This document shows, piece after piece, positions 33,641-42,227 of a DNA stretch of 64,000 bases; position 1 is the stretch's first letter; every line of letters begins with the position of its first letter. The position numbers were made by a program, and so were the translations under genes. The stretch is from Sphingopyxis macrogoltabida (lineage in GTDB: Bacteria; Pseudomonadota; Alphaproteobacteria; Sphingomonadales; Sphingomonadaceae): positions 1-64,000 of the forward strand of contig QFPJ01000013.1 in the NCBI GenBank assembly GCA_003241685.1, in the 5' to 3' direction. The notes below the pieces were generated by a model. It made no database searches. It was given only the letters and a program-made list of their open reading frames with translations, and had not been told where the DNA came from.

Positions 33641-35077
33641 TTAGGCCGGAATGCCGCTGATGGCCTTCATTTCCATGAAGTCCTTGAGCCCGAAGATGCC
33701 GCCCTCGCGGCCGTTGCCGGATTGCTTGTAGCCGCCGAAGGGGGCGCCGGGTCCGGGGCCCCAGGCATTGACCGCGACCATGCCGGCGCGCAGTTTGGGC
33801 GCGACGTCGGCAGCCTTGGCCGGGTCGCCCGACACGACGGCGGACAGGCCATAGTCGGTGTCGTTGGCGATATCGATCGCCTGGTCGACGCTGTCATATT
33901 CGATGATCGTCGCGACGGGGCCGAAGATTTCCTCCTTCGCGATCCGCATGTCGGGGGTCACGCCGGAAAAGACCGTCGGCTTCACATAATAGCCGCGGTT
34001 GACGCTCGACGGCAGGCCGGTGCCGCCCGTCTCCAGCGTCGCGCCCTCGTCGATCGCCGACTGGATCAGCCCCTGAATCTTGTCATATTGCGCCTTGTTG
34101 ACCACCGGGCCGATATGCGCGCCCTCGGCCTGCGGATCGCCGACGCTGGTGCCGTCGAACATCGCCTTGATGACACCGACCGCTTCGTCCTTGCGGTCCT
34201 TGTGCACCAGAATGCGCGTCGGCGCGATGCAGCTTTGGCCGCTGTTGACCAGCACGCCCTGCACCGTGGGGGGCAGCACCGTTTCCAGGTCCGCGTCGGG
34301 CAGGACGATGTTGGGCGACTTGCCGCCCAGTTCCTGGTGCACGCGCTTGACCGTGTCGGCCGCCGCCTTGGCAACCATGATGCCCGCGCGCGTCGATCCG
34401 GTGAAGCTCACCATCTCGATGCCGGGGTGCGAGCTGATCGCGTTGCCGACGGTCGGGCCGTCGCCCTGGACCAGATTGAACACGCCCGGCGGCACGCCCG
34501 CCGCATCGAGAATCTCGGCCAGGATCACCGCATTGCCGGGGCATTCCTCCGACGGTTTCAGCACCATCGTGTTGCCCGCCGCCAGCGCGGGGGCGACCTT
34601 CAGCGCGATCTGGTTCAGCGGCCAGTTCCACGGCGTGATCATGCCGACGACGCCGATCGGTTCGTAAACCACCTTGTTCGCGCCATGCTGTTCGCTGAAG
34701 CTGAAGTCCTTCAGCGCCGCGATCGTGCCCAGAAAGCCGCCGATTCCCGCGCCGACCTGGGCCGTGCCCGCAAAGCTGACCGGCGCGCCCATTTCGCTCG
34801 CCATCGATTTCGCCAGATCGAGGGTGCGCTTCTTATATTCCTCGACGATCCGGTTCAGCAGGTCCAGCCGCTCCTCGCGGCTCGTCTGCGAAAAGCTCTT
34901 GAACGCTTCCTTCGCCGCCGTAACCGCCGCATCGACGTCCGCCGCCGTGCCCAGCACCACCGTCGAGGCCGTTTCCTCGGTCGCCGGGTTGATCACCTCG
35001 TGCAGTTTGCCGCCCGCACTGTCGACCCAACGGCCGCCAATGTAATTCTGTTTCAGATGCGTCTCGGTATCGCTCAT
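33641..35077 (-). CDS. NAD(P)-dependent aldehyde dehydrogenase
   Basis: 478 residues, class 3-type ALDH fold. Active-site cysteine in NSGQSCIAPTRIL, general-base Glu in VHQELGGKSPNIV, oxyanion Asn in ITPWNWPLNQ and FTGSTRAG of the coenzyme site. The substrate cannot be read; homologues act on a wide range of aldehydes. ATG 35077 has a GGGAGAC ribosome site. It lies between an M20 peptidase and argJ on the same strand but is set apart by terminator-like hairpins. Confidence 0.92.
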   Translation of the reverse strand: MSDTETHLKQNYIGGRWVDSAGGKLHEVINPATEETASTVVLGTAADVDAAVTAAKEAFKSFSQTSREERLDLLNRIVEEYKKRTLDLAKSMASEMGAPVSFAGTAQVGAGIGGFLGTIAALKDFSFSEQHGANKVVYEPIGVVGMITPWNWPLNQIALKVAPALAAGNTMVLKPSEECPGNAVILAEILDAAGVPPGVFNLVQGDGPTVGNAISSHPGIEMVSFTGSTRAGIMVAKAAADTVKRVHQELGGKSPNIVLPDADLETVLPPTVQGVLVNSGQSCIAPTRILVHKDRKDEAVGVIKAMFDGTSVGDPQAEGAHIGPVVNKAQYDKIQGLIQSAIDEGATLETGGTGLPSSVNRGYYVKPTVFSGVTPDMRIAKEEIFGPVATIIEYDSVDQAIDIANDTDYGLSAVVSGDPAKAADVAPKLRAGMVAVNAWGPGPGAPFGGYKQSGNGREGGIFGLKDFMEMKAISGIPA

Positions 35078-35141
35078 CTTATGTCTCCCAGGGGCGAGTA
35101 AAACGGTATCGGATTGCTACCTAATCGTTGATGCCGACGAA

Positions 35142-36470
35142 TCAAGGCGTCGAAGGCCGGGCCGAGCGTTTTTCCGCCGCGAGCCGCGACATCAATATGG
35201 CGGCGCGCGTCGCCTGGCGCGCGATGCTGGGCAGGTCGACCGTTTCTTCCGGCCCATGGTCGCCGGTGCTGTAGGCGCCGAGCCCGGCGAGCGAATCGAC
35301 GAAGGGCGCGACGAAGCTGATGTCGGCGGCGCCCCGCTTCAGCGGATCGAGCGCGGCCATTTCGGGAAGCCCCATGTCCAGATTGACCGCATTGAGCCGG
35401 GTCAGCAGCGCGCGATTGCCATCCGTCGGCGACATCGCCGGATAGCCGCCGGGATCGAAGGCCAGGGTGGCGGCGGTGCCCGGCGCATGGTCGGCCACGA
35501 TCGCCTCCATCCGCGCCTTTACGCGCGCGGCCTGTTCGGCCGACAGCGTGCGCAGGTCGCCGCGCGCGATCGCGACGGGGGCGATGATGTTGGTCTTGCC
35601 GCTCGCGGTCGCGCGGATCTTGTCGGTGTCGAGCATCGCTTCCTGTCCGCCCGCGATCAGCCCGACGTTGAAGGTCAGGTTCGGTTCGGGCAGTTCGCTG
35701 CGAAAGCGGTGGATGATGCGTGCCAGTTCATAAATGGCGCCATCGCCGGCCGTGGCCCCGAAGATGCCCGAACTATGCCCGGTCTTGCCGGTCGCGGTCA
35801 CGGTCCAGCTTTCCGACGAGCGCCGCGCTATCGAACTCATGTCGGCGCCCTGGTCGCGGACCAGCCCCTCGAACCCCAGCGCGACGTCGCTGCGCTTGCC
35901 GGCGGCGATCAGGTCGGCCCGCGCCACCGCGATCGGGTCGCCCGAATCCTCCTCGTCGCCGGTCATGTGAAATTCGATATTGGCATCCTTCAGCGTCCCG
36001 GCCGCCTGCATCGCGCGCAGCGCCGCGATGACGACCACCATGCCCCCCTTGTCGTCGCCGGCGCCCGGCCCCCTGGCCTTGTCGCCCATCCGCTCGAAAC
36101 GCTGAAAGGGCGAATCGGGTTCGAACACCGTGTCGAGATGCGCGATCAGCAGCAGGCGTTTCGCGTCGGGGCGCCCCTTGTGCACCGCGATCAGATGCCC
36201 GGCGCGGCCGGTTTCGCGCATCGGCTTCCACGTCACCGCAAAGCCCAGCGGTTCCAGTTCGGCGCGCATCATCCGCCCGACCTTTTCGACCCCGTCGAGG
36301 TTCAGCGAGCCGCTGTTCTGGTTCACCAGCGTTTCGAGCAGCGCGATCGTGCGCTCGCGTTCGGCGGTGACGGTCTCGGCCATCCGGCTTTCCTGCGGCG
36401 ACAGTTTCGCGGCGGCGGCCGGGGCAAGGGCGAGCGACAGGGCAATGGCGGCGGCGGACAGGCATTTCAT
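35142..36470 (-). CDS. Secreted M20-family metallopeptidase
   Basis: 442 residues with a signal peptide (MKCLSAAAIALSLALAPAAA). All zinc-site blocks are intact: LLLIAHLDTVFEPD, GPGAGDDKGGMVV, the catalytic GDEEDSGD and C-terminal STGDHGPEE; SGIFGATAGDGA lies in the lid domain. It resembles glutamate carboxypeptidases of this family; substrate unknown, periplasmic. AGGAG precedes ATG 36470. Compare with the M20-like protein at 51286-52821, which has lost ligands. Confidence 0.88.
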   Translation of the reverse strand: MKCLSAAAIALSLALAPAAAAKLSPQESRMAETVTAERERTIALLETLVNQNSGSLNLDGVEKVGRMMRAELEPLGFAVTWKPMRETGRAGHLIAVHKGRPDAKRLLLIAHLDTVFEPDSPFQRFERMGDKARGPGAGDDKGGMVVVIAALRAMQAAGTLKDANIEFHMTGDEEDSGDPIAVARADLIAAGKRSDVALGFEGLVRDQGADMSSIARRSSESWTVTATGKTGHSSGIFGATAGDGAIYELARIIHRFRSELPEPNLTFNVGLIAGGQEAMLDTDKIRATASGKTNIIAPVAIARGDLRTLSAEQAARVKARMEAIVADHAPGTAATLAFDPGGYPAMSPTDGNRALLTRLNAVNLDMGLPEMAALDPLKRGAADISFVAPFVDSLAGLGAYSTGDHGPEETVDLPSIARQATRAAILMSRLAAEKRSARPSTP

Positions 36471-36541
36471 GGACAGCGCTCCTGACTGGGCGCCGACTGT
36501 GCCCCGTCCGGAGCCGGCCGGCAAGGGGCGCGGCCATAACG

Positions 36542-36577
36542 AAAAGGGCGCCCGGTCCCCCCAGACCGGACGCCCCC
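36542..36577 (-). terminator. Rho-independent terminator of glnBA
   Basis: GGGCGCCCGGTC (36546-36557) and GACCGGACGCCC (36564-36575) pair with one wobble; on the minus strand the stem is followed by TTTT (36545-36542). It lies 23 bases past the glnA stop. Confidence 0.8.
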
Positions 36578-36599
36578 ATCGCGTCGCTGATCCGAAGGA

Positions 36600-38012
36600 T
36601 CAGGCGCTGTAGTACATGTCGAACTCGACCGGGCTCGGCGTCTGTTCGAAGGTGTAGACCTCGTCCCACTTCAGCTCGATATAGGCGTCGATCTGGTCCT
36701 TGGTGAACACGTCGCCTTTCAGCAGGAACTCGTAATCGGCGGCCAGGCTGTCGAGCGCCTCGCGCAAGCTGCCGCAGACGGTCGGGACTTCGGCCAGTTC
36801 CTCGGGCGGCAGGTCGTACAGATTCTTGTCCATCGCGTCGCCGGGGTGGATCTTGTTCTGGATCCCGTCGAGACCCGCCATCAGCAGCGCCGAATAGCAG
36901 AGATAGGGATTGGCCATCGCATCGGGGAAGCGGAATTCGACGCGCTTCGCCTTGGCGCCCGCGCCATAGGGGATGCGGCACGAAGCCGAGCGGTTGCGGC
37001 TGGAATAGGCGAGCAGCACCGGCGCTTCGAAACCGGGAACGAGGCGCTTGTAGCTGTTCGTCGTCGGGTTGGTGAAGGCATTGAGCGCCTTGGCGTGCTT
37101 GATGACGCCGCCGATGAAATAGAGGCACATGTCGGACAGGCCGGCATAGCCGTTGCCCGCGAACAGCGGCTTGCCCTTTTCCCAGATCGAAATGTGGGTG
37201 TGCATGCCCGATCCGTTATCGTCCTTGATCGGCTTGGGCATGAAGGTCGCGGTCTTGCCATAGGCGTTGGCGACCTGGTGCACGACATATTTGTAGATCT
37301 GCATGCGGTCGGCGGTTTCGGTCAGCGTGCCGAAGGTCAGGCCGAGTTCGTGCTGCGCGGCGGCGACTTCGTGGTGATGCTTGTCGCAGGGCAGGCCCAG
37401 TTCGAGCATGGTCGACACCATTTCGGCGCGGATGTCGACGGCGCTGTCGACCGGCGCGACGGGGAAATAGCCGCCCTTGGCGCGCGGGCGATGGCCCAGG
37501 TTGCCGCCTTCATAGCTGCGGCCGGTGTTGGTCGGCAGTTCGATATCGTCGATTTCGAACCCCGACTTGTTGTAGCCGATTTCGAAACGGACGTCGTCGA
37601 ACATGAAGAATTCGGCTTCGGGGCCGACATAGACGGTATCGCCGATCCCGGTCGATGCGACATAGGCTTCGGCGCGCTTCGCGGTCGTGCGCGGGTCGCG
37701 GGCATAGCCTTCGCCGGTCGACGGTTCGACGATGTCGCAGAAGATGACGATCATCGGGGTGGCCGAGAAGGGATCGTCATAGACGGCGTCCAGATCGGGC
37801 TTCAGGATCATGTCCGATTCGTTGATCGCCTTCCACCCGGCGATCGACGATCCGTCGAACATCAGCCCGTCTTCCAGCGCGTCCTCGTCGATCACGCCCG
37901 CGCACATCGTCAGATGCTGCCACTTCCCCTTGGGATCGGTGAAGCGCAGGTCGACCCATTCGATGTCATTGTCCTTGATCCGTGCGATGATATCCTTGGG
38001 CTTCGTGGCCAT
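36600..38012 (-). CDS. glnA: Glutamine synthetase type I
   Basis: 470 residues, dodecameric GSI-beta. It makes glutamine from glutamate and ammonia using ATP. Seen: DGLMFDGSSIAGWKAI, the metal site VGPEAEFFMFD, KPIKDDNGSGMHTH, NRSASCRIPYG and the adenylylation tyrosine in KNLYDLPPEE (about residue 398), so activity should be controlled by GlnE. It follows glnB by 77 bases on the same strand. Confidence 0.97.
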   Translation of the reverse strand: MATKPKDIIARIKDNDIEWVDLRFTDPKGKWQHLTMCAGVIDEDALEDGLMFDGSSIAGWKAINESDMILKPDLDAVYDDPFSATPMIVIFCDIVEPSTGEGYARDPRTTAKRAEAYVASTGIGDTVYVGPEAEFFMFDDVRFEIGYNKSGFEIDDIELPTNTGRSYEGGNLGHRPRAKGGYFPVAPVDSAVDIRAEMVSTMLELGLPCDKHHHEVAAAQHELGLTFGTLTETADRMQIYKYVVHQVANAYGKTATFMPKPIKDDNGSGMHTHISIWEKGKPLFAGNGYAGLSDMCLYFIGGVIKHAKALNAFTNPTTNSYKRLVPGFEAPVLLAYSSRNRSASCRIPYGAGAKAKRVEFRFPDAMANPYLCYSALLMAGLDGIQNKIHPGDAMDKNLYDLPPEELAEVPTVCGSLREALDSLAADYEFLLKGDVFTKDQIDAYIELKWDEVYTFEQTPSPVEFDMYYSA

Positions 38013-38089
38013 GGTGTGAACTTCCTTCTTGCGATGATGACCGGCTTGGCCGGCGTCTGGTTGAACGGATGGGGAGAGCGGAGCGCGTC

Positions 38090-38428
38090 CTAGAGCGCAT
38101 CCTCGTTGCGTTCGCCGGTGCGGATGCGCAGCGCGGTTTCGACCGGAATGACGAAAATCTTGCCGTCGCCGATCCGGCCCGTCTGCGCCGCCGCGGCGAT
38201 CGCTTCGACGACGCGTTCGGCCAGGCCGTCCTCGACGATCACTTCCAGCTTCACCTTGGGCAGAAAGTCGACGACATATTCGGCGCCGCGATACAGTTCG
38301 GTATGGCCCTTCTGCCGTCCGAAACCCTTGGCCTCGGTCACGGTGATGCCGCTGACGCCGACTTCGTGCAGCGCTTCCTTCACTTCATCCAGTTTGAACG
38401 GCTTGATGATAGCCTCGATCTTCTTCAC
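38090..38428 (-). CDS. glnB: Nitrogen regulatory protein P-II
   Basis: 112 residues, exactly P-II length. MKKIEAIIKPFKLDEVKEAL, the T-loop with Tyr51 (ELYRGAEY) for uridylylation, and GDGKIFVIPVETALRIRTGE. The start is GTG 38428 behind GGGGGACA; no ATG fits. P-II senses 2-oxoglutarate, ADP/ATP and glutamine status and controls GlnE and NtrB; pairing with glnA is the classic alphaproteobacterial glnBA operon. Confidence 0.96.
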   Translation of the reverse strand: MKKIEAIIKPFKLDEVKEALHEVGVSGITVTEAKGFGRQKGHTELYRGAEYVVDFLPKVKLEVIVEDGLAERVVEAIAAAAQTGRIGDGKIFVIPVETALRIRTGERNEDAL

Positions 38429-38540
38429 GCGTCTTGTCCCCCACTGGGTCTTCACATCGTTGCTCGCGGCCAAAGCCGGATCAGGCCCGCCTGTCCGGTT
38501 CGCATCCTGAGTCGCTGCGAGGCCCCGTCATCTTGCACCA

Positions 38541-38557
38541 ATCAAGAGCCGTGCCAA
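38541..38557 (-). promoter_or_regulatory. Sigma-54-like promoter upstream of glnB
   Basis: On the minus strand TTGGCACGGCTCTTGAT matches the TGGCAC-N5-TTGCA element in the -24 part (TGGCAC) and most of the -12 part (TTGAT instead of TTGCA), with the right spacing. It is about 113 bases before the glnB GTG. An NtrC-like dyad lies further upstream at 38609-38625. Confidence 0.55.
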
Positions 38558-38608
38558 TTGGCGAATCGCAAGCTTTCGGTAAGATTTGTGACAGGAAATT
38601 GCGCCGAT

Positions 38609-38625
38609 GCCCAAGGGGTGGGCAA
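38609..38625 (-). promoter_or_regulatory. NtrC-like dyad upstream of glnB
   Basis: TGCCCA-AGGGG-TGGGCA is a perfect 6-5-6 inverted repeat, close in form to the NtrC enhancer TGCACC-N5-GGTGCA. It is about 52 bases upstream of the sigma-54-like element, a workable enhancer distance. Candidate only. Confidence 0.4.
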
Positions 38626-38673
38626 TGGCGTCCGGACGCTGCCTAAAAAAGCGGCAGATTGGCATTTTGGTCG

Positions 38674-38804
38674 TCCCTGTCGCGAAGCGATGGGGAGGTG
38701 GCAGCGGCGCAGCCGCTGACGGAGGGGCCATAACGCCGACGTCGCTGGCCCCTCCACCACCCGCTTCTCGGGCGGTCCCCCTCCCCATGGCTTCGCCACA
38801 GGGA
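38674..38804. repeat. 131-base inverted repeat between glnB and PQQ-ADH gene
   Basis: 25-base arms at 38674-38698 and 38780-38804 (CCTGTCGCGAAGCGATGGGG against its near complement) match at 23 positions. Inside, CGGAGGGGCC and GGCCCCTCC form a second pairing. The element starts 10 bases beyond the alcohol dehydrogenase gene's neighbour stop and occupies much of the 385-base gene-free stretch 38429-38813. Confidence 0.6.
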
Positions 38805-38813
38805 GGATGCAGG

Positions 38814-41003
38814 TTAGCGCCCCATCGGCGCCGCGGCGTCGGGCAAATTGGCCTTCGTCCAGTTCGACCGGTCGATGACATAGGCGCGCATCGCCTCCAC
38901 ATCGGCCGGCGTCAGGACGCGGGCAAAGCTGACCATGCCGCGATCCTTGAGCGCGCCGTCGAGGATGACCGACTTCCACGCATCGGCGTTGGTCAGCGTG
39001 GCGGAGACGCGCAGGTCGGGGGTGAAGCCGTTGCCGATCGCGCTGTCGCCATGGCAGACGATGCAATAGCGCCCGAAATGCGCCTTGCCCGCCGCGATCT
39101 GTTGCGGCGTGCCGAATTGCGGCGGCGGATTCCATGCCAGCGCCGTCGTTGTGGGCGGGGCAGGGAGTTTCGCCGTGCCGCCGATCTTGAGCACCACGAG
39201 GCGCGGCAGGTTGGGCAGCTTGCGCGTCACGCCGCCCGCGACCCCGGCCACGAGCGGGAAGGCGCCGCCCTTGCCGGTCTGGAAGGCGACATATTGCACC
39301 CCGCCGACGCGAAAGGTTGACGGCGCGCTGACGATGCCCGTCTGGAGGTCGAGGTCGAGAAGCTGCTTGCCGGTGTCGGCGGCATAGGCGCGGAAGCGGC
39401 CGGTGCTGGTGCCCTGGAACACCAGATTGCCGGCGGTCGTCATCGTCCCGCCGTTCCACGCCGCGGGATAATCGACGCCCCACGCGACCTTGCCGCTGCG
39501 CGGGTCGAAGGCGACGAGGCGGCCGGTCGTCGCGGCCACCGCGGCGCGAAAGGCCGCCTGATCGTCGGGCAGCATCGTCTTGTCGAGCGATGTGCCGACG
39601 TTGAAGCCCAGCACCTTGCGCTTGTCGAGTTCGTCCATGTCGGCGAGATAGCCCTGCGGAATCTGCTGGGCGGGAATATAGACCAGTCCGGTCGCGGGAT
39701 TGTAGCTCATCGGATGCCAGTTATGCGCGCCCAGCGCACCGGGCACCGCGATGAAGGGCTTGCCGGTGCGATAAAATCGCGCGTCGGGATTCTCGATCGG
39801 GCGGCCGGTCGCCATGTCGTACCCGGTCGCCCAGTTGATTCCGTCGACAAATGGTTTCGCGTCGATCAGCTTGCCGGTCGCGCGGTCGATGGTGAAGAAG
39901 AAGCCGTTCTTCGGCGCATGATACAGGACTTTGGTCGGCGTGCCGTTGACCGTCTGGTCGGCCAGGATGATCGGCTGGGTCGCGGTATAGTCCCATGTTT
40001 CGGCCGGGGTTTCCTGATAATGCCATTTATAGGCGCCGGTATCGGGATCGAGCGCGACGATGGAGGACAGGAACCAGTTGTCGCCCTGACCATTCGACCG
40101 CGTACCGTGGTTCCACGGGTTGCCGTTGCCGACGCCCAGATAGATCTGGTCGAGATCCTTGTCATAGACGATCGCGTCCCACACGGTGCCGCCGCCGCCC
40201 GACGTCTGCCATTCGCCGGTGTCGGACCAGGTCGCATTGCCCTTTGCCGCGAAAATATCGTCGCTTGCGGCGCCGTCCGGCTTCTTCTCGGGATTGGGCG
40301 CGGTGTAGAAGCGCCAGCGTTCCTTGCCGGTGTCGGCGTCATAGGCGGTGACATAGCCGCGCACGCCGAATTCGGCGCCGCCGTTGCCGATCAGCACCAT
40401 GTCCTTCACCACGCGCGGCGCGCCGGTGATGGTATAATGCTTGCGCTTGTCGAACGTCTGCGTCGACCAGACCGGTTGGCCGCTCTTCCGGTCGAGCGCG
40501 ATCAGCCGCCCGTCGAGCGTCCCGACGAAGACCCGGTCGCCCCAGACGGCGACGCCGCGATTGACGACGTCGCAGCAGGCCGAAACCGCGCGCTCGCCGG
40601 GCACCTGCGGGTCGAATTTCCACAGCGATTTTCCGGTCGCGGCGTCCCAGGCGCTGACCTTCGACCAGGCGTGGGTCACATACATCACGCCGTCGACGAC
40701 CACCGGCGTCGCTTCCTGCCCGCGCGCGTCGTCCAGGTCGGCGAACCAGGCGATGCCGAGGTCGCCGACATTCCTGTCGTTGATGTCGGTCAGCGGGCTG
40801 AATCGTTGTTCGTCATAGCCATAGCCGATGCCGGCCCAATCGTCGCCGTTGCCGCCGGTCTTGAGCAGGGTCTCGCTGGCCTTCTCCGCCGCGTCGAGCG
40901 ATCCGCCGGTCGCGGCGCCATCGTCGGTCTTCGATGCGTTGCATGCCGCCAGTGCCAGCGTCGCGGCGCCGATCAGCGTCGCCGTGAAGACCCGTTTCGC
41001 CAT
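38814..41003 (-). CDS. PQQ-dependent quinohaemoprotein alcohol dehydrogenase
   Basis: 729 residues. The signal ends LALAACNAS, a lipobox. An eight-bladed PQQ propeller has the vicinal cysteine pair in SACCD, NPWNHGTRSNGQGDNW, and catalytic Asp in TWDYTATQP. A C-terminal cytochrome c domain has the haem motif CIVCHG. This is the layout of type II quinohaemoprotein alcohol dehydrogenases, which oxidise alcohols in the periplasm. ATG 41003 follows GCAGGAC. The lipoprotein signal is unusual for this class. No PQQ synthesis genes or accessory cytochrome lie nearby. Confidence 0.92.
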   Translation of the reverse strand: MAKRVFTATLIGAATLALAACNASKTDDGAATGGSLDAAEKASETLLKTGGNGDDWAGIGYGYDEQRFSPLTDINDRNVGDLGIAWFADLDDARGQEATPVVVDGVMYVTHAWSKVSAWDAATGKSLWKFDPQVPGERAVSACCDVVNRGVAVWGDRVFVGTLDGRLIALDRKSGQPVWSTQTFDKRKHYTITGAPRVVKDMVLIGNGGAEFGVRGYVTAYDADTGKERWRFYTAPNPEKKPDGAASDDIFAAKGNATWSDTGEWQTSGGGGTVWDAIVYDKDLDQIYLGVGNGNPWNHGTRSNGQGDNWFLSSIVALDPDTGAYKWHYQETPAETWDYTATQPIILADQTVNGTPTKVLYHAPKNGFFFTIDRATGKLIDAKPFVDGINWATGYDMATGRPIENPDARFYRTGKPFIAVPGALGAHNWHPMSYNPATGLVYIPAQQIPQGYLADMDELDKRKVLGFNVGTSLDKTMLPDDQAAFRAAVAATTGRLVAFDPRSGKVAWGVDYPAAWNGGTMTTAGNLVFQGTSTGRFRAYAADTGKQLLDLDLQTGIVSAPSTFRVGGVQYVAFQTGKGGAFPLVAGVAGGVTRKLPNLPRLVVLKIGGTAKLPAPPTTTALAWNPPPQFGTPQQIAAGKAHFGRYCIVCHGDSAIGNGFTPDLRVSATLTNADAWKSVILDGALKDRGMVSFARVLTPADVEAMRAYVIDRSNWTKANLPDAAAPMGR

Positions 41004-41030
41004 GTCCTGCTCTCCCGTTCGCCGTCTATG

Positions 41031-41048
41031 CTTGACGTTAACGTCAAG
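41031..41048. promoter_or_regulatory. Perfect palindrome CTTGACGTTAACGTCAAG
   Basis: An 18-base perfect palindrome 28 bases upstream of the alcohol dehydrogenase start. It resembles operators of LiuR-like MerR-family regulators (TTTACGTTAACGTAAA type), which control branched-chain and acyl catabolism. TTGACG could also serve as a -35 element. No MerR gene is in the window. Confidence 0.6.
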
Positions 41049-41107
41049 AGTGCGCCGGAAGGGGCGCGGGCGCAACCCGGAAAATGGGCATTGGCAAGGC
41101 CCCCCTT

Positions 41108-41189
41108 CGTCACCCCGACGGGATTCGGGGTGCATGAAGGCGGACGCCGCGTTGAATGCATGAATGCCCGGATCAAATCCGGGATGACG
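41108..41189. repeat. CCCCGGA-type paired repeat, diverged copy
   Basis: CGTCACCCCGACGGGATTCG and GGATCAAATCCGGGATGACG bracket about 40 unrelated bases. It is a diverged copy of the 73-base repeats at 46797, 56475 and 56895, lying between map and the alcohol dehydrogenase promoter region. Confidence 0.6.
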
Positions 41190-41205
41190 AGGGGACGGGT
41201 GCCGA

Positions 41206-42045
41206 TCAGGCCCAGGGCGGCGTGTTCAGGCCCTTCGGGCTGGCGGTGAAGATTTCGCAGCCGGTCTCGGTGATGCCGATGCTGTGTTCGAATTGCGCCG
41301 ACAGGCTGCGGTCGCGTGTCACCGCGGTCCACCCGTCATTCAGCATCTTCACCGCATATTTGCCGGTGTTGATCATCGGCTCGATGGTGAAGAACATGCC
41401 GGGGCGCAGTTCGGGGCCGGTGCCGGGACGCCCCGCGTGGACGACCTCGGGCGCGTCGTGGAACATCTGGCCAAGGCCGTGGCCGCAGAAATCGCGGACG
41501 ACCGAATAGCGGTGGCGCTCGGCGTAGCTCTGGATCGCGTGCGCGACGTCGCCCATGCGGTTGCCGGGCCTGGCCTGTTCGATCCCCAGCATCAGGCATT
41601 CATAGGTGACTTCGACAAGGCGGCGCGCCTTGATCGGCACATCGCCGACCAGATACATGCGGCTGGTGTCGCCGTGCCAGCCGTCGACGATGCTGGTCAC
41701 GTCGATGTTGATGATGTCGCCATCGCGCAGCGGCTTGTCGTCGGGAATGCCGTGACAGACGACATGGTTGATGCTGGTGCAGCAACTGTGCGTGAAACCG
41801 CGATAGCCGAGCGTCGCGGGAATGCCGCCGCCGTCGAGCATCATCGTGCGGACCAGGTCGTCGATCGCGGCGGTGGTCACGCCCGGCTGGACGAAGGGGA
41901 CGAGCGCGTCGAGGATTTCGGCCGACAGCCGCCCCGCCTTGCGCATCCCGGCAAAACCCGCCGCATCGTGCAGCTTGATCGTGCCGTCGCGGACGCGCGC
42001 CGGGGCGGCCGTATCGTCGGCGGCTATGTCGATATAGTCATACAT
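41206..42045 (-). CDS. map: Type I methionine aminopeptidase
   Basis: 279 residues. Removes initiator methionine from nascent proteins. The five metal ligands are in NIDVTSIVDGWHGDTSRMYL (Asp, Asp), GHGLGQMFHDAPEV (His), FTIEPMI (Glu) and QFEHSIGIT (Glu). A roughly 20-residue N-terminal extension precedes the catalytic core. ATG 42045 has no ribosome site and a TATATC sequence just upstream, so the mRNA may be leaderless. Confidence 0.95.
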   Translation of the reverse strand: MYDYIDIAADDTAAPARVRDGTIKLHDAAGFAGMRKAGRLSAEILDALVPFVQPGVTTAAIDDLVRTMMLDGGGIPATLGYRGFTHSCCTSINHVVCHGIPDDKPLRDGDIINIDVTSIVDGWHGDTSRMYLVGDVPIKARRLVEVTYECLMLGIEQARPGNRMGDVAHAIQSYAERHRYSVVRDFCGHGLGQMFHDAPEVVHAGRPGTGPELRPGMFFTIEPMINTGKYAVKMLNDGWTAVTRDRSLSAQFEHSIGITETGCEIFTASPKGLNTPPWA

Positions 42046-42089
42046 GGAGTCGATATAGGCGATAGGGCGCCAAATTGCGAGGGCCGTAA

Positions 42090-42222
42090 GCCCCTTCCCT
42101 TCAGGGGCGGGGTTGGGGGAGGGAGCCATCGGCCCTGCGCAAGGCCGCTGGCCCCCACCCGCTGCGACTAAGCCAGCAAGCTGGCAAGTCTCACTGCCCT
42201 CCCCTGAAGGGGGGGGCTTTGG
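42090..42222. repeat. CCCTTCAGGGG inverted element between clpA and map
   Basis: AGCCCCTTCCCTTCAGGGG near 42090-42108 and CCCCTGAAGGGGGGGGCT near 42203-42220 face each other across about 95 bases. It fills the clpA-map interval and could act as a bidirectional stop for transcription. Confidence 0.5.
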
Positions 42223-42227
42223 CTAGC

